This document shows, one piece after another, positions 26,146-35,596 of a DNA stretch of 64,000 bases (positions are counted from its first letter, which is position 1; every line of letters starts with the position of its first letter). The notes beneath the pieces are model-generated. The model had not been told where the DNA came from. It was given only the letters and a program-made list of their open reading frames with translations, and did not search any database. The DNA lies in contig JAIYAY010000021.1 of the NCBI GenBank assembly GCA_027488785.1, positions 1 to 64,000 of the forward strand. The letters run 5' to 3'. The position numbers and the translations under genes are program-made. The stretch comes from Sphingomonadales bacterium. GTDB lineage: Bacteria > Pseudomonadota > Alphaproteobacteria > Sphingomonadales > Sphingomonadaceae.

Positions 26146-27339
26146 CTACATCCCCAACGCAGCCTTAATCTCATCGCCATCGGCATCTAGCATCGGCGGA
26201 TGGGCGTAATTGGACACAGGAGTTCCTGCATAATGCACGGGATGCTTCATGGATCGATATTTACCGATGTCGGGCGATTCCCGTTCTTCAAAAAAGCCGA
26301 CATCGGCCAAATGCGGGTCGGCCAGCACATCGGCCATGCGGTTGTATTTCATCGCCGGAATGTCATGCTGCGCCAAAAGGTCAAGCCATTCAGCGGTGGT
26401 CCGCGTCGCACTGACTTCCTCAATTAACGCATATAATTCGCCGGTGTGCTTGGTGCGTTCTTGATAAGTGGAAAAGCGCGGGTCATCGAAGACATTGGGC
26501 CGTCCGCCCAGTTCAAAAAATGTTGCCCACTGTCGGTCATTATACGGGACGATGGCAATGAAGCTATCCTTGGTCGGATACGGCCGCCGACGCGGGTTTA
26601 CCGAGCGTGTATAACCCATGCGTCCATTACCGGGGATGAAGGTTTCACCCCACAAATTTTCGACCATGTTGAACCAGGTGAAGCATTCAAACATCGGCAC
26701 TTGCACAAATTGCCCGCCCTGACCGCCTGCGCGGCCAAGCAATGCCGCCATTGTGGCGTTGGCCGCGAACAGACCGCTCACCTTGTCGGCGACAAGGCTA
26801 GGAGAATAAGTTGGCCGCCCACCATCGCGCTGTTCACTTAAAGCCGCAAAACCGGAAGCAGCTTGAATGAGGTCGTCATATGCCTGCCGCTCGCCATAGG
26901 CACCGCCCGCGCCAAAGCCCGCGCAATGCACATATATGATATTGGGGTTGATGGCCTTCACTGCCTCATATCCAAAGCCCAGCCGCTCGACGCCCGCCAT
27001 TCGCACATTATGGATAAATACGTCGGCTTCTTCTAACAAAGCCTCGAGCACGGCTTTGTCCTCAGGCTTCTTGATGTTGAGGTTAATGGCTTTTTTGTTG
27101 CGGTTGAGCGCAGTGAAAATCGGCCCATGCTGTTTGGTAGGCGAATCACCTCCATGGCGCATCATGTCGCCTGGCGTATTGCCCTCACTATTTTCGATCT
27201 TGATTACCTCTGCGCCCAAATCGGCCAATTGCACCGTGGCATAAGGGCCCAGCACGACTGTTGCCATGTCCACCACCTTGATGCCCTTCAACGGCCCGGT
27301 TGGTTCTGTGTCCCATTTCAATTTCGGCCATTTCGCCAT
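26146..27339 (-). CDS. Class III CoA-transferase (CaiB/BaiF)
   Basis: This enzyme moves CoA from one acyl-CoA to another acid through a mixed-anhydride/thioester route. The 397-residue product has the family start GPLKGIKVVDMATVVLGPYA, the QLADLGAEVIKIE segment and AYDDLIQAASGFAAL, which contains the candidate catalytic Asp. ATG 27339 has GGAGAG five bases upstream; an earlier in-frame start at 27363 adds eight residues without support. It is the only gene of the block on the - strand and is divergent from the thiolase-like gene (75-base gap). Confidence 0.88.
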   Translation of the reverse strand: MAKWPKLKWDTEPTGPLKGIKVVDMATVVLGPYATVQLADLGAEVIKIENSEGNTPGDMMRHGGDSPTKQHGPIFTALNRNKKAINLNIKKPEDKAVLEALLEEADVFIHNVRMAGVERLGFGYEAVKAINPNIIYVHCAGFGAGGAYGERQAYDDLIQAASGFAALSEQRDGGRPTYSPSLVADKVSGLFAANATMAALLGRAGGQGGQFVQVPMFECFTWFNMVENLWGETFIPGNGRMGYTRSVNPRRRPYPTKDSFIAIVPYNDRQWATFFELGGRPNVFDDPRFSTYQERTKHTGELYALIEEVSATRTTAEWLDLLAQHDIPAMKYNRMADVLADPHLADVGFFEERESPDIGKYRSMKHPVHYAGTPVSNYAHPPMLDADGDEIKAALGM

Positions 27340-27414
27340 GTGCGCTCTCCTTATCTCTTGCATAGCTTGCTAGCATATTTAAGCGTGCAGTTAAGAGATA
27401 ATTGGGAGACCCAA

Positions 27415-28908
27415 ATGGCCATTTTTGATGCGCACGCGCCAGTAATCATTGGTGTCGGTGAAGCCAGTCGCAAGACCGTCGCGGGTGAATGGCCCGCCCC
27501 ACGTGACTTGGCAGGCGCCGCTATCAAGGCAGCCCTTGGCGATACCGGGCAGCCGCAATCCGTTGCGGCTGCAATCGACACCATCGCGGCCATTCGTACT
27601 TTTGAGGATAGCGGTGTCAGCCTGGGCACAGGCTCTCCCGATAACACGCCTGAGGCCTTTGGCGCGGCGGGTGGGATCACCGCAAAACGTCTGATCTATG
27701 CCGATGTTGGCGGACAAAGTCCGCAGGCGATGTTGAACGAACTGGCGGGTGACATAAGGCGCGGTACCTGCGAAATGGCGGTGTTGGTCGCGGCTGAAGC
27801 CACAGGCACTGCCAAGCGCGCACGCAAGGCAGGCATATCATTGGACTGGAGCCTTCCTTCGGACACCCCGTTCGATAACCGGCTGTCCAGCTTCCCAATC
27901 CTAAGCCGCGCCGAAATCCGCCACGGCATCATTTCTATGCCGCTGGCTTATAGCCTGATTGAAAATGCGCGGCGGATGGAGTTGGGATTAAACGCCGCTG
28001 CTTATGCGCGGGAAATGGCAGCCTTATGGTCTGCCTTTTCGGCGAAAGCCGAAACACGCACCCATGCGCAGTTTCCCGGTTTTAGATCCCCCGAAACGCT
28101 ACAGAGCGATGACAATGGCAATTACCCCCTGACCGATATCTACCGGCGCTGGCATGTGGCGCAGGACGCGGTCGATTTGGGCGGTGCCGTCATCCTGACC
28201 AGTGCAGGCAAGGCGCGTGAATTGGGTGTACCACAAGATAAATGGGTGTGGTTGGCCGGCGCTGCCGAGGCTGCGGAGCCACCCCTGTCCGAACGTGCGT
28301 TCATTCACCGGTCTACCGCGCTGGATTTCGCCATTCCTGCAGCCCTAGGTCAAGCCGAAATCGCGGCAGCCGACCTTGGCCCAGTGGATATTTATAGTTG
28401 CTTTCCCTGTGCGGTATTCGCTGCGGTGGACAGCATGCAAGATGCAGGCCGAGCGCTTGGCGACTACACGCTGACTGGCGGGCTCAGCTTCTTTGGTGGG
28501 CCGGGCAATGGCTATGCCATGTATAACATGGCCGCTATGGTCGACGCGTTGCGCCGTGATGGATCCAAGCCCGCCTTGGTCACCGCCAATGGCGGCGTAA
28601 TGTCGAAGCAGGCGGTTGGCGTTTACACAGCAACGCAGCCGCGTATCGCCTGGTCCGGCGATGCGGCAAAGGGCTATGCACCAACACCGCTCGCGCTCGA
28701 TGATGCGCCGCAAGGTAAAGCGCGGGTGCGTAGCTTTGTGCGGCCCTCAGGCAAAGATGGCTTTGGTCCAGCAACCCTTTTGTTAGAAACCGAAGGCGGC
28801 GGCCGCACCATCGCGATGATGGATGGTGCGGTGGATGTAGACCTTGGTAACGTGGTCGTGCACGTCACACCGGGTGAAAAACGCCATATTGCGACATTTA
28901 TCGGATAA
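27415..28908 (+). CDS. Thiolase-like protein with C-terminal extension
   Basis: This 497-residue protein belongs to the thiolase superfamily and is usually annotated acetyl-CoA acetyltransferase. The N-terminal PVIIGVGEASRKTV and the VDIYSCFPCAVFAAVDSM segment fit the fold. The usual GHPxGASG histidine motif is replaced by GGPGNGYAMYNM, and no standard SxCGSS nucleophile is seen. About 80 extra residues at the end (VRSFVRPSGKDGFGPATLL, then GEKRHIATFIG) look like an added beta-rich domain. It may be an SCP2-thiolase-like lyase rather than a true thiolase. ATG 27415 has GGGAGA upstream. Confidence 0.75.
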   Translation: MAIFDAHAPVIIGVGEASRKTVAGEWPAPRDLAGAAIKAALGDTGQPQSVAAAIDTIAAIRTFEDSGVSLGTGSPDNTPEAFGAAGGITAKRLIYADVGGQSPQAMLNELAGDIRRGTCEMAVLVAAEATGTAKRARKAGISLDWSLPSDTPFDNRLSSFPILSRAEIRHGIISMPLAYSLIENARRMELGLNAAAYAREMAALWSAFSAKAETRTHAQFPGFRSPETLQSDDNGNYPLTDIYRRWHVAQDAVDLGGAVILTSAGKARELGVPQDKWVWLAGAAEAAEPPLSERAFIHRSTALDFAIPAALGQAEIAAADLGPVDIYSCFPCAVFAAVDSMQDAGRALGDYTLTGGLSFFGGPGNGYAMYNMAAMVDALRRDGSKPALVTANGGVMSKQAVGVYTATQPRIAWSGDAAKGYAPTPLALDDAPQGKARVRSFVRPSGKDGFGPATLLLETEGGGRTIAMMDGAVDVDLGNVVVHVTPGEKRHIATFIG

Positions 28909-28966
28909 TCTGTGGTTAATCCTCTAGCGAATATGTTATTCCGTTCGCGTGATCCGGAGAAAATCG

Positions 28967-29392
28967 ATGCATATGTTTAAACTGCTTGCCTTGGCTCTCT
29001 CGCTAACGCTGGTTGCCGCGTGCGGAAAGGTGGACAGTACGCCTAAGCCGTTGACCGAGAAACAGAGCGCGGTCTTGATGAAAGAACTGAACGGTAAGGT
29101 CGCGGGTAAGTCTGTAAACTGCATCAGCGACTTTAACGCGACCAACACCATTCGCGTTAGCGACAATATCTTGCTCTACCGTGTGTCAGGCCGCTTGGTG
29201 TACCAAAACAATCTGCGCTCCGCGTGCAGCGGATTAGCGCGTGACGATGACATCATCGTGTCTGAGCAATTTGGAAGCCAGAAATGCAAAGGCGACATCA
29301 TCCGTCTGGTGGACCGGACCACAGGTATGACCGGCGGCGTTTGCAGCCTGGGTGATTTCGTGCCTTATCGTAGCGAAAAGACCAAGGACTAG
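28967..29392 (+). CDS. Small predicted lipoprotein
   Basis: This is a 141-residue exported protein of unknown function. From ATG 28967 it begins MHMFKLLALALSLTLVAAC, a signal peptide with lipobox VAAC. The mature part contains four further cysteines (NCISDF, SACSG, QKCKG, GVCSLG), which could form two disulfides. GGAGA at 28956-28960 sets the start at 28967; a GTG at 28949 is too far upstream of it. It stands between the catabolic block and thrS. Confidence 0.7.
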   Translation: MHMFKLLALALSLTLVAACGKVDSTPKPLTEKQSAVLMKELNGKVAGKSVNCISDFNATNTIRVSDNILLYRVSGRLVYQNNLRSACSGLARDDDIIVSEQFGSQKCKGDIIRLVDRTTGMTGGVCSLGDFVPYRSEKTKD

Positions 29393-29500
29393 TTGAACTT
29401 CTTGCGCTGCGCGGGTCTTGTTCAATGGCTGCGCACTTGCGACTTCGCCTCTAGGCTGGCAAAGGGACGCTTCTAACCGCAGTTGAAAGCAAGTTAATCC

Positions 29501-31498
29501 ATGTCCGAAATGATCCGTGTCACCCTTCCCGATGGCTCCGCCCGTGAAGTTGCGCGTGGTACTACCCCTGCGGACATTGCGGCAGCCATTGGCCCCGGTC
29601 TTGCCAAGGCGGCGATTGCGGCGCGAGTGGATGGCGAATTGCGCGATATCATGCGTCCGATTGAGGCCGATGCTGAACTGGCGTTGGTGACGACCCGTGA
29701 TGAAGCGGACGCGCTTGAACTCGCCCGACATGATTTTGCGCATGTCTTGGCCGAGGCGGTGCAGACGCTGTTTCCCGGTACGCAAATCACCTTTGGCCCA
29801 TCGACCGATGACGGTTTTTATTATGACGTGATGGCACCTGCTACACGCGGCCCGTTCACAATGGATGACTTACCCGCGATTGAAGAACAAATGCGCGCAA
29901 TCATTCGCGCCGACAAGCCGTTGCGCCGCGAAGTCATGGCGCGAGACGCCTTGATTACGAAATGGCAAAATGCGGGCGAAAGCTTCAAGGCCGAATGGGC
30001 TGCGGAACTACCCGAGGGCGAGGAACTGTCGGTCTATTGGTCCGGTGATGACTGGATGGACATGTGCCGCGGCCCACATCTAGCCTCGACCGGAAAGTTG
30101 GATCCGGCGGCGTTCAAGCTGACGCGGGTGGCAGGCGCTTATTGGCGTGGCGACCAAAATAATCCACAATTAAGCCGCATTTACGGTACGGGCTGGTTAA
30201 ACAAAAAGCAATTGGACGGGCATCTGCTCCGGCTCGAAGAGGCCGCCAAGCGCGACCATCGCCGTCTGGGCCAGGACATGGACCTGTTCCATTTGCAACA
30301 AGAGGCGCATGGTTCGGTATTCTGGCATCCCAATGGCTATCTGATCTGGCGCGAACTTGAAGCCTATATGCGCCGCGCAATTGATGGTGCCGGCTATAAG
30401 GAGGTCAAAACGCCGCAAGTCATGGACGCGCGTCAGTGGGAGCAATCGGGGCATTGGGGCAAATATCGCGCTAACATGTTCGTCATTCCTGATGAAGTGC
30501 CCAATGTCGATGACGAAGGTCCGGTGATTTCGGGCGATGCCGACTGGATGGCGCTGAAGCCGATGAATTGTCCGGCACATGTTCTCATCTTCCGTCAGGG
30601 TATTAAGTCCTATCGCGACCTACCGCTGCGCATTTACGAAAATGGCTGCTGCCACCGAAATGAACCGCATGGCGCTTTGCATGGTCTGATGCGCGTGCGT
30701 CAGTTCACGCAAGATGATGCGCATATTTTCTGCCGCGAAGATCAGATTGTCGAAGAGGTGCAGGCGTTCTGCGCGCTCGCGGACCGGGTCTACAAAGAAT
30801 TTGGATTTACTTATTCGATCAAACTCGCACTCCGCCCCGAACAGCGGTTCGGTTCAGACGCGGATTGGGACAAGGCGGAAAACGAACTGCGCGATGCCGT
30901 GGTCCGCGCTGGCCTTGCGACCACTGAATTCGGTTGGGAAGAATTGCCAGGCGAAGGGGCGTTCTATGCGCCAAAGTTGGAATGGCATCTGACCGACGCT
31001 ATTGGCCGCACATGGCAGGTGGGCACGATTCAGTCCGACCGCGTGCTACCCGAACGGCTGGATGCAAGCTATGTTGGAGAGGATGGCGCGCGTCATCGCC
31101 CCGTCATGCTGCACCGTGCGATTTTCGGCAGCTATGAACGCTTCATCGGCATTTTGATCGAACATTATGCGGGCCGTTTCCCCGTCTGGCTTGCGCCTGT
31201 GCAGGCGGTAGTCGCGACGATAACCTCCGAAGCCGATGGCTATGCGCATGATGTCACCGCAAAGTTGAAGGCGGCAGGCATTCGTGTCGAGGCAGATACG
31301 CGCAATGAGAAAATCAATTACAAGGTACGCGAACATAGCGTGGCCAAAGTGCCCCATTTGCTAGTGGTCGGCATGCGTGAGGCCGAAGAAGGCAAAGTTG
31401 CGATCCGTAGCCTTGGTTCCGATGGTCAGCGCATCATGACACTGGACGAGGCAATTGATATGTTATCGCACGAAGCGACACCGCCGGATTTGCGTTAA
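29501..31498 (+). CDS. thrS: Threonine-tRNA ligase
   Basis: ThrS attaches threonine to tRNA-Thr and edits mischarged serine. The 665-residue product has the N-terminal TGS domain ([19 protein letters not shown]), the editing domain ([20 protein letters not shown] and DMCRGPHL), the class II catalytic core with [30 protein letters not shown] and [19 protein letters not shown], and a C-terminal anticodon-binding domain. No T-box or strong leader structure was seen in the 108 bases upstream. DUF305 follows after 22 bases. Confidence 0.97.
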   Translation: MSEMIRVTLPDGSAREVARGTTPADIAAAIGPGLAKAAIAARVDGELRDIMRPIEADAELALVTTRDEADALELARHDFAHVLAEAVQTLFPGTQITFGPSTDDGFYYDVMAPATRGPFTMDDLPAIEEQMRAIIRADKPLRREVMARDALITKWQNAGESFKAEWAAELPEGEELSVYWSGDDWMDMCRGPHLASTGKLDPAAFKLTRVAGAYWRGDQNNPQLSRIYGTGWLNKKQLDGHLLRLEEAAKRDHRRLGQDMDLFHLQQEAHGSVFWHPNGYLIWRELEAYMRRAIDGAGYKEVKTPQVMDARQWEQSGHWGKYRANMFVIPDEVPNVDDEGPVISGDADWMALKPMNCPAHVLIFRQGIKSYRDLPLRIYENGCCHRNEPHGALHGLMRVRQFTQDDAHIFCREDQIVEEVQAFCALADRVYKEFGFTYSIKLALRPEQRFGSDADWDKAENELRDAVVRAGLATTEFGWEELPGEGAFYAPKLEWHLTDAIGRTWQVGTIQSDRVLPERLDASYVGEDGARHRPVMLHRAIFGSYERFIGILIEHYAGRFPVWLAPVQAVVATITSEADGYAHDVTAKLKAAGIRVEADTRNEKINYKVREHSVAKVPHLLVVGMREAEEGKVAIRSLGSDGQRIMTLDEAIDMLSHEATPPDLR

Positions 31499-31520
31499 GA
31501 CGATCTTTAAGGAGATGGTG

Positions 31521-31931
31521 ATGAAAACACTTCCATTGACACTAGCTGCCGTAGTTTTCTTGACCGCGTGCCAGCAACCTGCTGCGGATGAGAGTGCCGC
31601 GACACCAGCGGCAGACGCGACCGCCAGCTATAACGCGGCGCAAAAGGCTTATGCCGCTGCCAATGACAAGATGCATTCCGGCATGGGCAATATCAATGCC
31701 GACGCCGATATCGCGTTTATGCAAGGCATGATCCCGCACCATATGGGGGCGGTTGATATGGCAAAGGTTGCGCTGGAGCATGGCAAGGACCCCGAAGTTC
31801 GTGCGCTTGCGCAAAAGGTCATCGCCGCGCAAGAAGCCGAGATAAAGGAAATGCAGGCATGGCTCGACAAAAAGGGTGTGGCTGCGGAAAAACCACTGAC
31901 CGCGGCTGACCATGCCGCCATGGGGCATTAA
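31521..31931 (+). CDS. DUF305 family lipoprotein
   Basis: DUF305 proteins are exported ferritin-like four-helix proteins, often linked to metal handling. The 136-residue product starts MKTLPLTLAAVVFLTAC with lipobox LTAC, then an Ala-rich linker, then the diagnostic DIAFMQGMIPHHMGAVDMAKVAL segment and AEIKEMQAWL. Several Met and His residues (HHM, HSGM) could bind copper. AAGGAG at 31509-31514 is six bases from ATG 31521; ATG 31515 overlaps that site too closely. Confidence 0.88.
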   Translation: MKTLPLTLAAVVFLTACQQPAADESAATPAADATASYNAAQKAYAAANDKMHSGMGNINADADIAFMQGMIPHHMGAVDMAKVALEHGKDPEVRALAQKVIAAQEAEIKEMQAWLDKKGVAAEKPLTAADHAAMGH

Positions 31932-31969
31932 ACATTCAAGACCTGATTGGAATCGCCGCGGGGCAATTA

Positions 31970-32683
31970 TTGCTATTGGCGGCAATGACGTTCGGCGCGG
32001 CCTATATTCGTGGGCTGACCGGCTTTGGCATGGCCATCATTCTCGTGCCATTGTTTGGGTTGATTGTGAAACCCGGTGAAGCTGTGGTCATCGCCATCTT
32101 GCTACAGGTGCTGATTGGGCCTGTTGGTTTGAAAGTCATTTACGCCGACGCCCACCGGCAAAGTGCGCTGACGATTGCGGCTTTTGCCATGCTGGCAACA
32201 CCGCTGGGGATATGGCTGCTGATGCATACCAGCCCAGATGTAGCGCGGCTGTTGATAGCTGCCATTGCCATTGGGGCGTTTGTGCTAGTGCTGCTTCCAC
32301 AACGTGGGGAGCTACGTCCTGGACCTAAGGAAACAGCATTAACGGGCATCGCCTCGGGTATCTTGACCGGCTTTGCCGCGATGCCGGGCCCGCCCGTTGT
32401 GCCTTTTTATTTGCGGCAACCCATCCCACCCAAGGAAGCGCGGGCATCGATGATGCTAGTGTTTTTCGCCACCGCGATTGCGGGCACGATATCCGCCTTT
32501 GCCCTGGGTCTTGCGAACGATCGGCTTTTATGGCTGTCGTTTTTGTTATTCCCGTCGGTGCTTGCTGGCAACTGGCTTGGCGCTAAATCCTTTGGCAGGG
32601 TGTCGCCGACTTTGTGGCGCAGTTTTGTCGCGGCCATCCTTGGCCTCGCCGGTCTTTCGGCGGTGCTGCGGCTTCTGAACTAA
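31970..32683 (+). CDS. TauE/SafE family sulfite exporter-like permease
   Basis: This inner-membrane protein of the TauE/SafE (TSUP) family exports small anions such as sulfite or sulfonates. The 237-residue reading has about seven or eight hydrophobic segments, a family-typical GLTGFGMAIILVPL start and the paired repeat GILTGFAAMPGPPVVPFYL. TTG 31970 is the first standard start codon in frame, with GGGG about seven bases upstream, but hydrophobic codons (LIGIAAGQLL) continue upstream, so the true start may be earlier at a rare codon such as ATT 31934. It converges with uvrB, three bases apart. Confidence 0.8.
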   Translation: MLLAAMTFGAAYIRGLTGFGMAIILVPLFGLIVKPGEAVVIAILLQVLIGPVGLKVIYADAHRQSALTIAAFAMLATPLGIWLLMHTSPDVARLLIAAIAIGAFVLVLLPQRGELRPGPKETALTGIASGILTGFAAMPGPPVVPFYLRQPIPPKEARASMMLVFFATAIAGTISAFALGLANDRLLWLSFLLFPSVLAGNWLGAKSFGRVSPTLWRSFVAAILGLAGLSAVLRLLN

Positions 32684-32686
32684 GCC

Positions 32687-34873
32687 TTATTTCCCGAACT
32701 TACGCTGCGTCTTACCATAACGCATTTTGCGTGTGCCGGGCTGTCCCTCGGTTGCACGGCCTTTTGGCGCAGCGACATGTTGCTGGTGCGGCAGTCCAAG
32801 CTCGGTTGCCTCCAGTGACCGGATTTCGTCGCGCAGGCGGCCCGCCTCTTCAAATTCCAGATCAGCGGCAGCGGCGCGCATCTTCTTTTCCAGATCGTCA
32901 ATATAGGCTCGCAAATTATGCCCAACGAGGTTGTTGGCGCCATCGGCATCAATTTCAACAAGCACCGAATCTCGGCTCGCGGTGTCGGCGACGATGTCAT
33001 GGATGTCGCGCTTGATTGTGGCCGGCGTTATCCCATGTTCAACATTGTACGCATGCTGCTTTTCGCGGCGGCGGTCGGTTTCGCGAATGGCGCGCTCCAT
33101 GCTCCCGGTCATACGGTCGGCATATAGGATCACACGGCCTTCGATGTTGCGCGCCGCGCGGCCAATTGTTTGGATTAATGACGTTTCGCTGCGCAGGAAG
33201 CCCTCTTTGTCGGCATCCAATATCGCGACCAACCCGCATTCCGGAATATCGAGACCTTCTCGCAGCAAGTTGATACCCACAAGCACATCATACACTCCGC
33301 GGCGCAAATCGCGGATTAGCTCAATGCGCTCAAGTGTTTCGACATCGCTATGCATATAGCGCACGCGCAGCCCTGCCTCATGCATGAACTCGGTCAGGTC
33401 CTCCGCCATACGTTTGGTCAGTGTGGTGACTAACGTACGAAAACCTGCCTCTGCCGTTTTGCGGCATTCGTTAATGCAATCCTGCACTTGATCTTCGACA
33501 GGCTTGATCTCAACTGGTGGGTCGATAAGGCCCGTTGGGCGAATGACCTGTTCGGCAAAAACACCGCCCGATTGCTCCATTTCCCAGCCGCCCGGCGTTG
33601 CCGATACGCAGACCGTTTGCGGGCGCATAATGTCCCACTCGTTGAAACGCAGTGGCCGGTTATCGATACAGGAGGGCAGGCGGAAACCATATTCGGCGAG
33701 CGTCAGCTTACGCCGATGGTCACCTTTGGCCATTGCGCCGATTTGCGGCACCGTTTGGTGGCTTTCATCAACGAACAAAAGCGCATTGTCGGGTAGATAT
33801 TCAAACAAGGTTGGCGGCGGCTCACCGGGCAGACGGCCCGTTAGAAAGCGCGAATAATTTTCGATACCAGCGCACGAACCCGTTGCGGCAATCATTTCAA
33901 GATCGAAATTCGTCCGCTCTTCCAACCGCTGCGCTTCCAGCAACTTGCCTTCGGAAACAAGCTCCTTCAACCGCTCGGTCAGCTCAAAGCGGATCGCTTC
34001 GCTGGCCTGCTTCATCGTTGGGCCGGGTGTCACATAATGGCTGTTGGCATAGATGCGCACGCTGTTCAGTTTTGCGCCGGTATGGCCGGTTAGCGGGTCG
34101 AACTCGGCAATTTCCTCAATCTCGTCACCAAAGAAACTGACGCGCCATGCGGTATCTTCATAATGCGACGGGAATATTTCGAGATTGTCGCCACGCACGC
34201 GAAAATTACCGCGCGCAAAGCCCATGTCGTTGCGCTTATACTGCAGCGCGACCAGCTTGCGGATCAATTCGCGCTGATCCACGCTCTCTCCCTTTTTCAG
34301 GTCGAATATCATCGCCGAGTATGTTTCGACCGACCCGATGCCATAAATGCAAGATACCGATGCGACGATGATCACATCGTCGCGTTCCAACAATGACCGG
34401 GTCGCCGAATGGCGCATCCGGTCAATGGCTTCGTTTACGCTGGATTCCTTTTCGATGTAGGTGTCGCTGCGCGGGACATAGGCCTCGGGCTGATAATAAT
34501 CATAATAAGACACGAAATATTCAACGGCATTGTCGGGAAAAAAGCTTTTAAACTCGCCGTACAACTGCGCTGCCAATATCTTGTTTGGCGCAAGGATAAG
34601 CGCCGGACGCTGCAATGCCTCTATCACCTTGGCAACGGTGAAAGTCTTGCCTGACCCGGTGACGCCTAACAGTACCTGGTTCTTTTCCCCTGTCAGCGCC
34701 GTGTCGACAAGTTCGCGAATAGCCGTCGGCTGGTCGCCCGCCGGCACATAATCCGACACGACCTTAAATGGTCTGCCACCTTCCAACTTGGACGGACGTT
34801 CGGGGCGGTGCGGGGTGAAGGTGCCAACTGTGTCCGGTTCTTCCAACCCACGGCGGATGATGAGCTCTGCCAT
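32687..34873 (-). CDS. uvrB: Excinuclease ABC subunit B
   Basis: UvrB is the damage-verifying helicase-like subunit of nucleotide excision repair; it works with UvrA and UvrC. The 728-residue product has Walker [15 protein letters not shown], the beta-hairpin region [24 protein letters not shown]-like LFVDESH, the late helicase motif TIGRAARN and a C-terminal UVR motif ([20 protein letters not shown]). ATG 34873 is a normal start. A near-match to the alphaproteobacterial LexA box lies directly before it (GTTC-N7-GTGC, 34874-34888). Confidence 0.97.
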   Translation of the reverse strand: MAELIIRRGLEEPDTVGTFTPHRPERPSKLEGGRPFKVVSDYVPAGDQPTAIRELVDTALTGEKNQVLLGVTGSGKTFTVAKVIEALQRPALILAPNKILAAQLYGEFKSFFPDNAVEYFVSYYDYYQPEAYVPRSDTYIEKESSVNEAIDRMRHSATRSLLERDDVIIVASVSCIYGIGSVETYSAMIFDLKKGESVDQRELIRKLVALQYKRNDMGFARGNFRVRGDNLEIFPSHYEDTAWRVSFFGDEIEEIAEFDPLTGHTGAKLNSVRIYANSHYVTPGPTMKQASEAIRFELTERLKELVSEGKLLEAQRLEERTNFDLEMIAATGSCAGIENYSRFLTGRLPGEPPPTLFEYLPDNALLFVDESHQTVPQIGAMAKGDHRRKLTLAEYGFRLPSCIDNRPLRFNEWDIMRPQTVCVSATPGGWEMEQSGGVFAEQVIRPTGLIDPPVEIKPVEDQVQDCINECRKTAEAGFRTLVTTLTKRMAEDLTEFMHEAGLRVRYMHSDVETLERIELIRDLRRGVYDVLVGINLLREGLDIPECGLVAILDADKEGFLRSETSLIQTIGRAARNIEGRVILYADRMTGSMERAIRETDRRREKQHAYNVEHGITPATIKRDIHDIVADTASRDSVLVEIDADGANNLVGHNLRAYIDDLEKKMRAAAADLEFEEAGRLRDEIRSLEATELGLPHQQHVAAPKGRATEGQPGTRKMRYGKTQRKFGK

Positions 34874-35038
34874 GTTCGCTTTATGTGCTTTGCACGCAGC
34901 AAGGGCAAGAGGCGTGCGTCGGAATGCAGGTCAATGCATCAAATTTACTTTCCTACCCGGCATATATTTTTTATCTTTGTTGCCTTTTGGGGGCTGCGGC
35001 GACACAAATGTGGTCGAGAGATACGAGGAGGTGCGTCG

Positions 35039-35596
35039 TTGCTTAAATTTTTCCTTCTAGGCGCAGCTACGCTGACATTATTTGCATGTTCGGACAAGGG
35101 TGCCGACACCCACGCAGATAAGGATGGCAATGGCGTAATCGATGGCCAAGAGCGCGCCGCCGCAATGGACTATGATGCGTTCATTCCGATGAAGCCTGGG
35201 CTTTGGGAAACCAATTTCGTCTTTGCAGACATCAATGTTCCGACGTTGGGTAAAGCCGAAAAGCAGCAGATCATGGATAAAGTGTCGAAAAGCACTTCCA
35301 GCCAAAGCTGCTTGACCGATGTCGAAGCCAAAAAACCAGCGGCGAATTTCTTTGTCGGCAATGGCGCCGAAAAATGTGTGTACGAGGCGTTCGATGTTTC
35401 TGGGCAAAATGTGCGCATGAAATTGTCTTGCGGCATGGATAGCATGGGCCGCGTGGACATGGAACTTACTGGTGCGATGGGCACAACTGACTTCAACTAT
35501 GACAGCAAGGTTGATGTGCGCCTGCCGATAGTTGGCAAGGTCGCCATGCAGGGCAAAGCAAGCGGCAAATATATAGGGGACTGTCCAGCGTCATGA
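35039..35596 (+). CDS. DUF3617 lipoprotein with an EF-hand-like loop
   Basis: This is a 185-residue exported lipoprotein. From TTG 35039 the signal is MLKFFLLGAATLTLFAC with the lipobox at LFAC. Directly after it comes DKDGNGVIDGQE, a full match to the calcium-binding EF-hand loop spacing (D-x-D-x-N-G-x-I-x3-E). The rest (MKPGLWETNF, SCLTDVEAKKP, KYIGDCP) fits DUF3617, a family of unknown function common in sphingomonads. AGGAGG at 35026-35031 lies seven bases before the TTG, which fixes this start. It overlaps the next gene by ATGA. The EF-hand may tether or regulate by calcium. Confidence 0.8.
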   Translation: MLKFFLLGAATLTLFACSDKGADTHADKDGNGVIDGQERAAAMDYDAFIPMKPGLWETNFVFADINVPTLGKAEKQQIMDKVSKSTSSQSCLTDVEAKKPAANFFVGNGAEKCVYEAFDVSGQNVRMKLSCGMDSMGRVDMELTGAMGTTDFNYDSKVDVRLPIVGKVAMQGKASGKYIGDCPAS

